Numbered from the stretch's first letter, positions 8,094 to 16,553 are shown. The stretch: 64,000 nucleotides of DNA from Thermogemmatispora tikiterensis (GCF_003268475.1 NZ_MCIF01000002.1:5524100-5588099); one strand, 5' to 3'. Numbers and translations: made by a program. Notes: generated by a model from the letters alone, not told the origin.

Positions 8094-9143
8094 TCATTGC
8101 TCCGGCTCGCGTTCGCGGCCACCGCGGCCTTCCACAGGCTCCCTCGAGGCGGGGGATTCCCGCCTGCTCACTTCCTCTTCCTCAGTGTTCTGCCGCAGGC
8201 GATTTCGTGCATGAATAATATGATAAAGAATAATGAGCTGTGTCAGCGCCAGCGGGTCGCTCTGGCGCAGCACGTTTCCCACGTAGAAGCGCCCGAGCAT
8301 ACTCAGGCGCTCTGGTCGCAGGTGGTTGATCTCCTGCATATGGGCCCAGATACAATTTTCCAGCTCACAGGCCTTCTGGTGGCTGATGTCGCCGTCGATC
8401 TCCAGGACATCGCGCAGCACCCCATCGTAGACCTCCTCCACCAGGCGCAAGGCGGGCTTACGTCCATTGTGGGAAGCCTCCAGCACATCTGAGAGATCGA
8501 TCTTGGGGGCATGCTTCGCCTCGATCAGGCGCACATCGAGATGGGCCAGATCGCGCGTACGGTAGTACAGGCTTCCACGGTAGAAACGAACAATGATATC
8601 GGCAAAGCGCTTTTGCGGCTGGATATAGAGGCGACTATCGCGGCGGCGCAGCGCAATCTGCTCCCGCACCTGCTCGACGGTGTAGCCGCGAGAGGTGCTA
8701 TCGCGCATAATCTTCCACTGCTGCTGCAGGGCGGCCTCGGGGTCGAGATAAATACGCACATGAGCGAGGCGGCGCAGCTCGGGCGTAAAGAGCGCATGGA
8801 GGCCGTGGACGAAAATAATCTCCGCTGGCTTCACCTCCTCGGGCGGGCCAAAGGTGCCTGTGCGGTGATCGTAGACCGGCTTCAGGATCGTCTCACCGCG
8901 CGCCAGGCGTTGCAAATGCTCTGTCATCAGCGGAAAATTATTAGCGCACGGATGAAGGGCGGTGATGCCGGCGCGCATGCGTGCCGCGCGATCCAGGGTG
9001 TGATAGTCATCGAGGCAAATATGCGTCACGGAATCCTGGCCAAAGAGCTGGACCATTCCATCGGTCAGAGTGCTCTTCCCTGAGCCGCTATCCCCGCAGA
9101 CCGCGACAATGAGAGGCTTGTGAGCTGTCTTCTGTCTCTCCAT
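8094..9143 (-). CDS. Phosphoribulokinase-like P-loop kinase
   Basis: 349 residues. Walker A GDSGSGKST near residue 17, then CLDDYHTLDR, ITALHPCANNF, KPVYDHRTG, IIFVHGLHALF and IQPQKRFADIIV follow the order and wording of phosphoribulokinase (ribulose-5-phosphate to ribulose-1,5-bisphosphate) more closely than uridine kinase. No RuBisCO or other Calvin-cycle gene is in the window, so the physiological role is open; the broad PRK/uridine kinase family remains the safe call. The last ~60 residues are charged (ending REREPEQ) and look disordered. It has its own promoter upstream (see 9275-9283). Confidence 0.75.
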   Translation of the reverse strand: MERQKTAHKPLIVAVCGDSGSGKSTLTDGMVQLFGQDSVTHICLDDYHTLDRAARMRAGITALHPCANNFPLMTEHLQRLARGETILKPVYDHRTGTFGPPEEVKPAEIIFVHGLHALFTPELRRLAHVRIYLDPEAALQQQWKIMRDSTSRGYTVEQVREQIALRRRDSRLYIQPQKRFADIIVRFYRGSLYYRTRDLAHLDVRLIEAKHAPKIDLSDVLEASHNGRKPALRLVEEVYDGVLRDVLEIDGDISHQKACELENCIWAHMQEINHLRPERLSMLGRFYVGNVLRQSDPLALTQLIILYHIIHARNRLRQNTEEEEVSRRESPASREPVEGRGGREREPEQ

Positions 9144-9242
9144 GAGTTAGCCACTGATTAGCAGACAAGCAGGCAAGACGAGTCGGGGTACTGCTGCCTG
9201 GCATCTGCGTGCTCTGAACACCATCCGTTCCACCTCGCCGGA

Positions 9243-9267
9243 AGCGAACCTTTCCCAAGGGTTCGCT
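9243..9267 (-). promoter_or_regulatory. Palindrome at the start site of the phosphoribulokinase-like gene
   Basis: AGCGAACC (9243-9250), a 9-nt gap and GGTTCGCT (9260-9267) form a perfect 8-bp inverted repeat. On the minus strand it begins at the position where transcription should start from the promoter at 9275-9283, so it is either an operator or a hairpin at the 5' end of the message. Confidence 0.5.
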
Positions 9268-9274
9268 GGTTAAA

Positions 9275-9283
9275 AGTATAGCA
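9275..9283 (-). promoter_or_regulatory. Extended -10 promoter for the phosphoribulokinase-like gene
   Basis: The minus strand reads TGCTATACT (9283-9275), an extended -10 element with the TGn motif. No good -35 is seen. The predicted start is near 9268, leaving a leader of about 125 nt. Confidence 0.5.
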
Positions 9284-9418
9284 TATCTCGCCTATCTCGC
9301 GGCCAGCCTGCCCTTCCCAGGCGCATCGCTCTGGAAGAAGAGGCCAGAGAGGGAGTACAATAGAAGGACAACGAAGCGAACTCAATTGTCAGTATTGCCG
9401 GTGGAGTGGTCTGTTATT

Positions 9419-11425
9419 ATGGAACACGTATTGTTGGAGCGATTGCGGCAGGGTCCGCTGCTGTGTGACGGAGCGATGGGAACCCTGCTCTACGCGCGTG
9501 GCATTCCCTACGAGCAATGTTTCGATCTGCTCAACGTAACGCGTCCGGAATTGATTCAGGGTATCCATCGCGAGTACATCAGCGCCGGAGCCCAGATTAT
9601 CGAGACGAACACCTTTGGCGCCAATCGTCTGCGTCTGGCTGCCTATAACCTGGAGGATCGGGTTCGCGAGATCAATTTTCAGGGTGTGCGGCGAGCGATA
9701 GAGGCCCGCGAAATTGTCGGTCTGCCGGTCTTTATCGCGGGCGCAGTCGGACCGAGCGGCCAGCCGCTTCAGGCGCCCGAGAGTGGGCGGCTCAGCGAAG
9801 TGCGGGCGGCCTTTCGAGAGCAAATCGAGGCGCTGCAGGAAGGGGGGGCCGAGCTGCTGATTTTAGAGACCTTTACCAGCCTGGCCGAGCTGCGCCAGGC
9901 CATTCTGGCGGCTCAGGAGGTCGGTGGGCTACCGATCGTGGCTCAAGTCAGCTTCTACGAAGATGGGCGCACGCTCTCCGGTCAATCGGCGGCCAGTGTG
10001 GCGCGAGAGTTGTACGAGCTGGGGGTTGATGTCATGGGGGCCAACTGCTGTGTTGGGCCGGCCATGACTCTGGAGGCCCTGCAAGGGATGATTGGCGCCC
10101 TCGACGAGGAGATTCAAGCCGCCGCCCAGCAGGGAAAGCGTCCCCCGCTCTTTTCGGCTCAGCCCAATGCCGGTCTGCCGACGCGCCTCGGTAACCGCTT
10201 CTTCTATGTCTCGACACCCGACTACTTTGCCGACTATGCCCTGCGCTTCGCCCAGGCCGGGGTACGCCTCATCGGCGGCTGCTGTGGCACCACGCCGCGC
10301 CACATCGAAGCCATGCGCAAGGCGCTCGACGCCCACTATGGGCGTGGGACTGGCGCCGTGGGCCAGAAGGACGAGGCCGGGCAGCAGAATGGGCTGTCGG
10401 CCTCCGCCCAGGGGCAGGAAGGCAGCCGCACAGCTTCGGCGGTGCTGCCGGGGCGCGGCGGGCGCCGTCCGGCGATTGGCACGCTGCCCGAGGAAGAAGT
10501 GATTCTCCCCCAAGAGGGGAGCAAGACACGCCTGCAGCAGAAGCTAGAGGCTGGCGAATTTGTCATCAGCGTTGAATTAGATCCTCCGATGGGCCTCAAC
10601 CCCTCCAAGATTCTGGCTGGGGCCGCCCAGCTCCAGCGCGATGGCGTCGACTGCATCAACATCGCCGATAGCCCGCTGGCCCGCGTGCGCATGAGCTGCA
10701 TCGCTCTGGCCCGCCTGATCCAGGATCATCTGGGCATGGAGACCATCATCCACTTTACAACCCGTGACCGCAACCTGATGGCGCTTCAGGCCGAGCTCTT
10801 GGGGGCCCACGCCCTGGGACTGCGCAATATTCTCGCCTTGACAGGCGATCCCCTGCGCGTTGGCGACTATCCCAACACCACCGGTGTCTGGGATGTCGAT
10901 TCGGTTGGACTCATCCGTATTCTGCGCGGGATGAATGAGGGTCATGATGCGGCAGGTGGCTCCATTGGCGCCAAAGCCTCTTTCCATATAGGGGCCGCCC
11001 TGAACCTCAATGTCAGCGAAGAGGAGGCCGAGCGCGAGATCGAGAAATACTATCGCAAGCTGGAGGCCGGGGCCCACTTTATCATGACCCAGCCGATCTA
11101 TGAACTGGCCCCCTTAGAGCGCTTCCTCAAGCGAGTTGGCAAGCCGCCGGTGCCCGTGATTCTTGGTTGCATTCCCCTCCATAGCTGGCGCCATGCCGAA
11201 TTTCTCCACAATGAGGTAGCCGGCGTCACTATTCCCGAGCGGGTGCGCGAGCGTATGCGTGCGGCGGGCGATCAGGGCACGGAGGAGGGCTTGCGACTGG
11301 CTCAGGAGCTGCTGATGGAAGCGCGCGACCTCGTCCAGGGAGTCTATCTGCTCCCTTCCTATCGACGCTACGATATTGTTGGACGCCTCACCCGCTTGCT
11401 ACGCGAAGCGCCTGCCAATGCCTGA
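9419..11425 (+). CDS. Bifunctional homocysteine S-methyltransferase / methylenetetrahydrofolate reductase
   Basis: 668 residues from ATG 9419. The N-terminal half is a cobalamin-independent-type homocysteine methyltransferase domain (LLCDGAMGT, IETNTFGANR, GANCCVGP, and the zinc-ligand GGCCGTTPRH near 285). A low-complexity linker follows, then a MetF-type domain (FVISVELDPP, LALTGDPLR, FIMTQPIYE, VILGCIPL). This YitJ-like fusion makes 5-methyl-THF and can methylate homocysteine, placing it in methionine synthesis; mtnP nearby recycles methylthioadenosine. In-frame TTG 9386 is an alternative start, but the extra 11 residues are not family-like. No SAM riboswitch is seen upstream. Confidence 0.92.
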   Translation: MEHVLLERLRQGPLLCDGAMGTLLYARGIPYEQCFDLLNVTRPELIQGIHREYISAGAQIIETNTFGANRLRLAAYNLEDRVREINFQGVRRAIEAREIVGLPVFIAGAVGPSGQPLQAPESGRLSEVRAAFREQIEALQEGGAELLILETFTSLAELRQAILAAQEVGGLPIVAQVSFYEDGRTLSGQSAASVARELYELGVDVMGANCCVGPAMTLEALQGMIGALDEEIQAAAQQGKRPPLFSAQPNAGLPTRLGNRFFYVSTPDYFADYALRFAQAGVRLIGGCCGTTPRHIEAMRKALDAHYGRGTGAVGQKDEAGQQNGLSASAQGQEGSRTASAVLPGRGGRRPAIGTLPEEEVILPQEGSKTRLQQKLEAGEFVISVELDPPMGLNPSKILAGAAQLQRDGVDCINIADSPLARVRMSCIALARLIQDHLGMETIIHFTTRDRNLMALQAELLGAHALGLRNILALTGDPLRVGDYPNTTGVWDVDSVGLIRILRGMNEGHDAAGGSIGAKASFHIGAALNLNVSEEEAEREIEKYYRKLEAGAHFIMTQPIYELAPLERFLKRVGKPPVPVILGCIPLHSWRHAEFLHNEVAGVTIPERVRERMRAAGDQGTEEGLRLAQELLMEARDLVQGVYLLPSYRRYDIVGRLTRLLREAPANA

Positions 11426-11674
11426 GTTTATTCTCTGTTGTCCACCTCTTCCATATACAGAAGAGTATGGCATGGCAGAGCGCTAGCCAGGTGGGGGCAG
11501 GCGCCGCAGCAGCCGCAGCCGTAGGGCGACTGCACAAGGGAAAGAGCACGGCGGCAGCGAGAGCCGCTCACTCAGGTGCGGGCCGGTCGGGTACGCGGCA
11601 GATCGGAAGAGGAAGACGATTGGGCCTGGCGCCTGGGATGGCCCCGCTGGTCTCGCGCGTTCGCCTCGCCGTGC

Positions 11675-11983
11675 TCACGGAGCGCTGGCGGCCTCACTCT
11701 CATAGACAAGGCCATCGGGACGTGGCTGGGCCGGGTAGCGCTGGAAATACTGGCTGCTTGTTCCGGGGAGGAATTGCCCGCCAGGCAGATGCCAGCCGTA
11801 AGGGCGCGAAACCACGTTGATCCGGGGCAGGACGAGGGAGGCCGCCAGCCGATAGCGATCTCTGATATAGCGCTGCAGGATATCGGCCAGTTGCTCTTCG
11901 GCCTCGTAGAGCGTCTCCGCGTAGATAAATGAGTGGACGGTGCGTCTTCCGATGGTGATGTGACCAGTGTAGAGCGTTCGCAT
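11675..11983 (-). CDS. Small hypothetical protein
   Basis: 102 residues from ATG 11983, which has AGAGG 7 nt upstream. The sequence starts MRTLYTGHITIGRRTVHSFIYAETLYEAEEQLADIL and has the alternating hydrophobic/charged pattern of a small folded alpha/beta protein, with a Pro/Gly-rich tail. I recognise no family. It stands alone between the methionine gene and another possible small ORF. Overlapping frames on both strands look like shadows of it. Confidence 0.55.
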   Translation of the reverse strand: MRTLYTGHITIGRRTVHSFIYAETLYEAEEQLADILQRYIRDRYRLAASLVLPRINVVSRPYGWHLPGGQFLPGTSSQYFQRYPAQPRPDGLVYESEAASAP

Positions 11984-12089
11984 GGGCTTGCCTCTTTTAG
12001 GGGGTCGTGTGCCTGCCATGCACAAGGGACCCTGAGAGCCAGCGCCACTGCGGGCAGCACCCGGGGGTGGTCGCTGTAGACAGTAGACG

Positions 12090-12278
12090 CTAATGAACCT
12101 GTACCGAGAGTGAGAACGGTGGAAGAAGCTGGCCCAGGCGTCTACAGGTAAGCCTGCAGGCGGCCTGTGAGAGCGACAGGCGCAGCTGCCGGGCTAGCCG
12201 GCTGCTTCTGGGCGCTAGCGCTGGAGGTGCCAGAGTGGGGGCGGGGAAGATGGAGACAGCTGCCAGGCAACCGCTCAT
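12090..12278 (-). CDS. Possible small protein with a perfect ribosome-binding site
   Basis: 62 residues from ATG 12278, preceded by AAAGGAGG with a 6-nt spacer, one of the best Shine-Dalgarno sequences in the window. The product (MSGCLAAVSIFPAPTLAPP at its start) is rich in Ala, Pro, Leu and Arg with four Cys, with a short hydrophobic N-terminus and a basic C-terminal half. No family recognised. The composition could equally arise from non-coding GC-rich DNA, so the ribosome-binding site is the main evidence. On the minus strand TTGAGG and TATCCT, 18 nt apart near 12433-12404, could serve as a promoter. Confidence 0.35.
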   Translation of the reverse strand: MSGCLAAVSIFPAPTLAPPALAPRSSRLARQLRLSLSQAACRLTCRRLGQLLPPFSLSVQVH

Positions 12279-12608
12279 AATGGTCCTCCTTTGCAGTTTC
12301 CGCTGCCGCAGGTTGCGGAGAGCGACGCGGAAGCAGCATCTGAAGCACAGACAATGCGCATAGAAGGACGCAGTTAGAGATCTTCTGCGTCTGCTGAACA
12401 CATAGAGGATAGGGCGAACAAACGCATTACCTCAATAAGTATAACATACAAAAGGGTCAGTCTGTCGCAGCATGCTGGCTGGTGAGAAGTTACAGGCGGT
12501 GCAAGGGGACGGGACGGGGCTAAAGGCATGTCGTGGGTAGCGCTGAAGCACAGAAGAGAGGAAGGCGCCAGGAAGCCTCGCGGGGGCGGCATACGTGCGC
12601 AAAATCAA
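12279..12608. other. Intergenic stretch
   Basis: No convincing gene. It holds a weak leftward promoter candidate (TTGAGG/TATCCT near 12433-12404) for the small ORF at 12090-12278 and a short AT-rich patch near 12430-12455. The rest has no visible structure. Confidence 0.5.
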
Positions 12609-12637
12609 TTGACTTCTCCCACCCCTTATGCTACACT
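12609..12637 (+). promoter_or_regulatory. infC promoter
   Basis: TTGACT (12609-12614), a 17-nt spacer and TACACT (12632-12637) make a strong vegetative promoter. Transcription should start near 12644, giving a leader of about 85 nt before infC. Confidence 0.75.
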
Positions 12638-12643
12638 TAATCC

Positions 12644-12661
12644 GTCTATCCAGGGATAGAC
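12644..12661 (+). promoter_or_regulatory. Hairpin at the 5' end of the infC leader
   Basis: GTCTATCC (12644-12651), AG, GGATAGAC (12654-12661) is a perfect 8-bp inverted repeat located at the predicted first base of the infC message. CC(A/T)GGGATA is then repeated (12650 and 12669 areas). It may stabilise the RNA or act as an operator. Confidence 0.4.
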
Positions 12662-12728
12662 ACCGGTCCTGGGATAAACAGGTAAGCAGGTTGTCACAAG
12701 TCAGGAAAGGAAAAGGGAGGTTTGGCCT

Positions 12729-13418
12729 ATTAACAGAGATCCTCGGGGGAATGACCGGACGCGCGAAACACGGGTCAACGAGCGCATTCGGGCACGAGAA
12801 GTACGCCTCATTGATGAGAATGGCGAGATGATCGGCGTGATGCCGACGCCCCGCGCTCTTGAGATCGCCCGTGAGAGGGATCTGGATTTAGTCGAAGTGC
12901 AGCCCAATGCTGTACCACCGGTCTGCAAGTTGATGGACTATGGACGGTACAAGTACGAGCAGGCCAAGAAGGAGAGCGAGGCGCGCAAGCATCAGAAGAC
13001 GATTACCCTGAAGGAGATTCGCCTGCGCCCTCGTACCGATGAACACGATATCGGTGTCAAAACTCGCAAGATTCAGGAGTTCTTAGCTGATGGCGATAAG
13101 GTGCGGGTCAGCGTCCAGTTCCGCGGACCGGACTTGCGCCACCCAGAGATTGGCCGTAGGCTGCTGGATAACATCGCCGAGACCCTGAAGGGGACGGCTG
13201 TCATCGAGCGCCCGCCTGTAATGGAGGGCCGGGTGATGTCGATGATTGTCTCGCGCGCGCCGGGGTGGGAACCGCCAAAGAAGCAGGCACCTACCCCCTC
13301 CGGTAAACGCCAGGTGGCCACGGCAGGCGCCGTGGCTGGCAGTCAGGCACCAACCTCCCCATCCGCTCCTGCTGCTGGGAGCCAAGAGGTGGGGGACGCC
13401 ACTGATCGTCAGCAATAG
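12729..13418 (+). CDS. infC: Translation initiation factor IF-3 (AUU start)
   Basis: 229 residues if read from ATT 12729. GGGAGGT (12715-12721) sits 7 nt before this ATT. The first in-frame ATG (12828) would remove the conserved IF-3 N-terminus: the 33 codons before it read NRDPRGNDRTRETRVNERIR then AREVRLIDENGE, which is the classic start of IF-3. IF-3 binds the 30S subunit and rejects non-AUG starts, and AUU as its own start is the known autoregulatory device in E. coli and many bacteria. Later motifs include KLMDYGRYKYEQAKK and KEIRLRP. The C-terminal ~45 residues form an Ala/Pro/Ser-rich extension. The usual downstream partners rpmI and rplT are absent here. Confidence 0.93.
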   Translation: MNRDPRGNDRTRETRVNERIRAREVRLIDENGEMIGVMPTPRALEIARERDLDLVEVQPNAVPPVCKLMDYGRYKYEQAKKESEARKHQKTITLKEIRLRPRTDEHDIGVKTRKIQEFLADGDKVRVSVQFRGPDLRHPEIGRRLLDNIAETLKGTAVIERPPVMEGRVMSMIVSRAPGWEPPKKQAPTPSGKRQVATAGAVAGSQAPTSPSAPAAGSQEVGDATDRQQ

Positions 13419-13562
13419 TGACAAGCGTAGCCCTGTGGGGTAAAAACTCCTCCTGAACCTCCTCTGCCAGCAAACATGCCCAGAGAAAGAGAGAGGAGAG
13501 GGCTACGGGCACCAGGAGCTTCCCAGGTAGTCACGCCTGTGGACAGGGACAGGGGAATGCTG
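13419..13562 (+). other. Non-coding stretch after infC
   Basis: No gene visible. It precedes the structured RNA candidate and may be part of the infC 3' UTR or of that RNA's upstream region. I find no clear promoter. Confidence 0.4.
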
Positions 13563-13740
13563 GCTGTCAGGAGTTGGTCCTTCTAGCTTCTGACAGCGAA
13601 ACTGCTCTGGAGGAAGCGAACCGACCGCCGTTTGGTTTGGACCTGTCCTACACAGGACAGTGTTGGAAAGCGGTACTGTCGCCTTCCTGGGCTATCAGGA
13701 GCGGATACCCTTCTCCTGTTGTAGAATATTGGAATAGCTA
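13563..13740 (+). ncRNA. Structured RNA candidate (long-hairpin, 6S-like), unidentified
   Basis: A long imperfect hairpin can be drawn: GCTTCTGACAG (13586-13596) pairs with CTATCAGGAGC (13692-13702), AGGAAGCGA (13611-13619) with TCGCCTTCCT (13679-13688), and the tip is CTGTCC/GGACAG (13643-13648, 13655-13660). A competing perfect stem, GCTGTCAG (13563-13570) with CTGACAGC (13590-13597), would block the closing helix. The overall rod with an internal bubble recalls 6S RNA, but I cannot match a consensus. A strong terminator follows at 13752. It could also be a regulatory 3' UTR of infC. Ends are approximate. Confidence 0.4.
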
Positions 13741-13751
13741 CCACTGCAGGC

Positions 13752-13786
13752 AAAAGGACGTAGTTCTCAGCAACTACGTCCTTTTT
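13752..13786 (+). terminator. Strong rho-independent terminator
   Basis: AAAAGGACGTAGTT (13752-13765), loop CTCAGC, AACTACGTCCTTTT (13772-13785) and a T-run make a perfect 14-bp stem with A-tract and T-tract, so it can work in both directions. It ends the infC/RNA-candidate unit. Confidence 0.9.
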
Positions 13787-13995
13787 CTTCCTCATTCGCA
13801 TGAGCGGTTGACTTTTCCTGGCAAGGCGACTACCATACGAGAAGGACTGACCTGGTGATCCCGCCGGAGTTGCCCCGCCTGGCCTGGCTTGCCTTGCCTG
13901 CCCTGTGCTTGCCTCTGCCTGCTGTCTGTTTCTTTCTGACTGTCGAAGTCGGTCGGTTGCTAGCTAGCTAGAGACGCATTCTTGGGAGGAATCTG

Positions 13996-15402
13996 GTGAG
14001 CAACTATTATGACCCGCGCTGGTATGAAGACGGTGAGCGGCACAGTTGGAGTTCGTTTTCAACCGAGAGCATCTCCGACTCCGGCTCCGATCCGCAAGCT
14101 GCTGCCTCACCTCCACTCGACGCTCCAAGTGCTCCAGCTGATCAGCCCGCGCCCCCTGGTTGCCGCATTGCTGTCCGCCGTGCCGTCACAGTGACTGCGC
14201 TGCTCATCCTGGCTTTCATCGCCGGCTGGTTCAGCCACCAGTTTTTCTCTTCTGGCTCCTTCCCCGCCAGTAGCCAGTCGCAAAAATATGCCCAGTTGTT
14301 CCAACAGGCCTGGACGTTAGTTGATCAGAAATATGTTGATCGCAAGGCGATCAACTATCAGAAGATGGCCTACAGCGCCATTCAGGCCATGCTCGACACC
14401 CTCGGCGACAAAGGTCACACGCGCTTTCTCACGCCCGATCAGGTCCAGGCCTTTAACCAGTCGCTCAGCCCGACCCTGGTTGGCATCGGCGTTTACATCC
14501 AGCAAGATCCAACTACGAAGCAGGTAGTCATCAGCGACACAGTCCCGGGGGCCCCGGCGGAGAAGGCTGGTCTGAAGCCTGGCGACATTCTCCTCTCGGT
14601 CAATGGGCAGAGTGTGCAGGGCAAGGATCTGGAGACGATCAGCTCCTTGCTGCGGGGGCCAGAGGGTACCTCGGTCTCGGTGACGGTGCGTCGTCCCAGC
14701 ACGAATCAGACTCTGACTTTCCACCTGAAGCGGGCCAAGATTACTGTTCCGAACGTCATTTTGCATTATATCCCCGAGGTCCATATCGCTCATATTCAGA
14801 TCGTTCAGTTCGCCGATGGGGTCAGCGATCAGCTCCGCAGCAGCATTGAGCAGGCCAAAAAGCTCGGAGCCAAAGCCATTATCCTGGATCTACGCGGCAA
14901 TCCTGGCGGCCTGGTCGAGGAGGCGATCAATACGGTCAGCGAGTTCCAGGCCAGCGGCACCGTCTTTCTGGAGCAAGATAGTTCGGGGAGGCGCACGCCG
15001 TATCAGGTGACAGGCCACGTGGTCGATGGGAAGATCCCTCTGGTGGTGCTCGTTGATAACGGAACAGCCAGCGCTGCCGAGATCGTCTCGGGCGCTTTTC
15101 AAGACAACCATCGAGCGATAATTATCGGGACGCGCACCTATGGTACAGGGACGGTGCTGGAGCAATTCCCGCTCTCCGATGGCTCCGAATTGCTGCTCGG
15201 CACGGCTGAGTGGCTGACGCCCGATGGCCACTTTATTCGCCAGAATGGCATCCAGCCCAATATTGTGGTCTCTCTGAAGGCGGGGCAAAGTCCCCTGACC
15301 CCAGCGACAGAGAATCGCGACCACATGACCTATCAGCAGATTCTGCAAAGCGGCGATAGCCAGCTGATTCGCGCGCTCCAGTATCTACAGGGGCAGCACT
15401 AG
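13996..15402 (+). CDS. S41-family C-terminal processing protease, altered dyad
   Basis: 468 residues from GTG 13996 (GGAGG 6 nt upstream). A Pro/Ser-rich cytosolic N-terminus is followed by one membrane helix at about 66-85 (VTALLILAFIAGWF), a CtpA N-terminal helical region, a PDZ domain (about 150-235; SDTVPGAPAEKAGLKPGDILLSVNG) and the S41 catalytic domain (IILDLRGNPGG). The nucleophile region reads NGTASAAEIVSGAFQDN with Ser at about residue 359. In canonical Ctp proteases a Lys follows 25 residues later in the FGKG motif; here it reads TYGTGTV, so that Lys is Thr. It probably acts outside the cell on unfolded or envelope proteins, if active. Confidence 0.9.
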   Translation: MSNYYDPRWYEDGERHSWSSFSTESISDSGSDPQAAASPPLDAPSAPADQPAPPGCRIAVRRAVTVTALLILAFIAGWFSHQFFSSGSFPASSQSQKYAQLFQQAWTLVDQKYVDRKAINYQKMAYSAIQAMLDTLGDKGHTRFLTPDQVQAFNQSLSPTLVGIGVYIQQDPTTKQVVISDTVPGAPAEKAGLKPGDILLSVNGQSVQGKDLETISSLLRGPEGTSVSVTVRRPSTNQTLTFHLKRAKITVPNVILHYIPEVHIAHIQIVQFADGVSDQLRSSIEQAKKLGAKAIILDLRGNPGGLVEEAINTVSEFQASGTVFLEQDSSGRRTPYQVTGHVVDGKIPLVVLVDNGTASAAEIVSGAFQDNHRAIIIGTRTYGTGTVLEQFPLSDGSELLLGTAEWLTPDGHFIRQNGIQPNIVVSLKAGQSPLTPATENRDHMTYQQILQSGDSQLIRALQYLQGQH

Positions 15403-16025
15403 ACGACGTGTCCTCAACCTGAGACTGCCAGCGCGCTCCAGATCCGTTCATTCAGCATAGCTGAGCGTGGGACAACAGTGTAGAATAGCGGTAAAGAGCG
15501 ATCCAGCAGATGACTCAAGTGCGTCCAGCGAGCTGAGAGAGGCAAATTGAAGCAAGGTGAGCGGCAGTCTGAGTTAGCCTGGTCCGCCGTCCCGCCAGGG
15601 GAGTTGGTGGAGGAGAGAGAGGCGAGATGGTTAAGGCAGAAGCCAGGATAGCCAGCGAGCAAGGGCAGAGCGGGACGGCCAGGCGAAGACAGCCTTGTCC
15701 TGGCTGGCAGCCTCCTCTCGGGTGGCCACTATCCTGTAGGGCCGCCTTGGCGATGGCTAGCACTTCCTACGCCAGAACCAGCGCCGGATCGAAGGGAAAG
15801 TGCTGCAGCTTCTGGCGGCGGATCGGTGAAGAGCCAGACGTCCCTTGCGCGCCGTTCGTTCTCGCATCCTGCTAGAGAGCGGCAGGCCGATGTGAACCTA
15901 CTTTATCAGGCGGCAGACAGATCGCCAGAGCAATCCAGAGGCGACGACTCTGTGGTCCGAATTACTGGGAGTGTGCTCGATAGGCGAGGTCGCCCTTCCT
16001 CCGGGCACAAGAGGGCCTCTGCTGA
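15403..16025. other. Gene-poor convergent intergenic region
   Basis: Lies between the S41 protease (plus) and a membrane protein (minus). The open frames here have atypical composition and no ribosome-binding sites or recognisable motifs. I see no clear terminator, repeat or RNA. Confidence 0.5.
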
Positions 16026-16553
16026 TCAGCGCCGCTGAGGTGGAGACGGCGGCTGGTAGCCTGGATAGTCCATCGGTTCCGCTGGCCAGGGGGTGCCTCC
16101 CCACCAGGACAACTGTGTGGGGGGAGCCACTGGCGGCTGTCCGGCCCTGGCCATTACCGCAGGAACAGCTGTAGCAGCCGACCCTGCTGGCATCTGACGA
16201 GGTCCTCCTGATCGAGCCGAGGGCGAGCGAGCCGTAGAGAAGGCTTGACTTGCCTGGCTCGCCTGCACATCTTGCCCAGCGACCGGCTCGCGCCTGGCTG
16301 ACGAGGCAGCAGCTGCTGCCGGACTCCGCTTCCGGTTTAGCAGGAGGATCAGCCCTTTGAGAAGCAGGACAAGGCCGAAAAAGGCCAGGCCACCCCCTAG
16401 AATCACCCAATAGGGATAGATATATTCACCGCTACAGGCAGCATAAGCGACCGCAGCCCCCACGGGAATCAAGAGGACTCCCAAGAGAAGCTGCAACAGC
16501 GGCTTCTCCCTCTTGGATAGAAAGCGGTAGAGCCAGTAGAACAATCGGATCAT
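16026..16553 (-). CDS. Two-helix membrane protein with Pro/Ala-rich tail
   Basis: 175 residues from ATG 16553, with GGAAGGAG 6 nt upstream (a TTG lies directly before the ATG). The N-terminus is basic (YRFLSKREK), followed by two transmembrane helices at about 20-42 (LLLGVLLIPVGAAVAYAAC) and 48-72 (WVILGGGLAFFGLVLLLKGL). The remaining ~100 residues are low-complexity (Ala, Ser, Pro, Arg), ending in a Pro-rich YPGYQPPSPPQRR. No family recognised. It is a stand-alone gene downstream of HMG-CoA lyase, whose start is on the same strand. Confidence 0.7.
   Translation of the reverse strand: MIRLFYWLYRFLSKREKPLLQLLLGVLLIPVGAAVAYAACSGEYIYPYWVILGGGLAFFGLVLLLKGLILLLNRKRSPAAAAASSARREPVAGQDVQASQASQAFSTARSPSARSGGPRQMPAGSAATAVPAVMARAGQPPVAPPTQLSWWGGTPWPAEPMDYPGYQPPSPPQRR

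Noticed and set aside
9144..9418. Possible SAM riboswitch ahead of the methionine gene
   Set aside because: None of the SAM-I core motifs could be found; only a simple palindrome that belongs to the opposite promoter.
13419..13995. Looked for rpmI and rplT after infC
   Set aside because: No small basic ribosomal protein frames are present; infC stands alone here.
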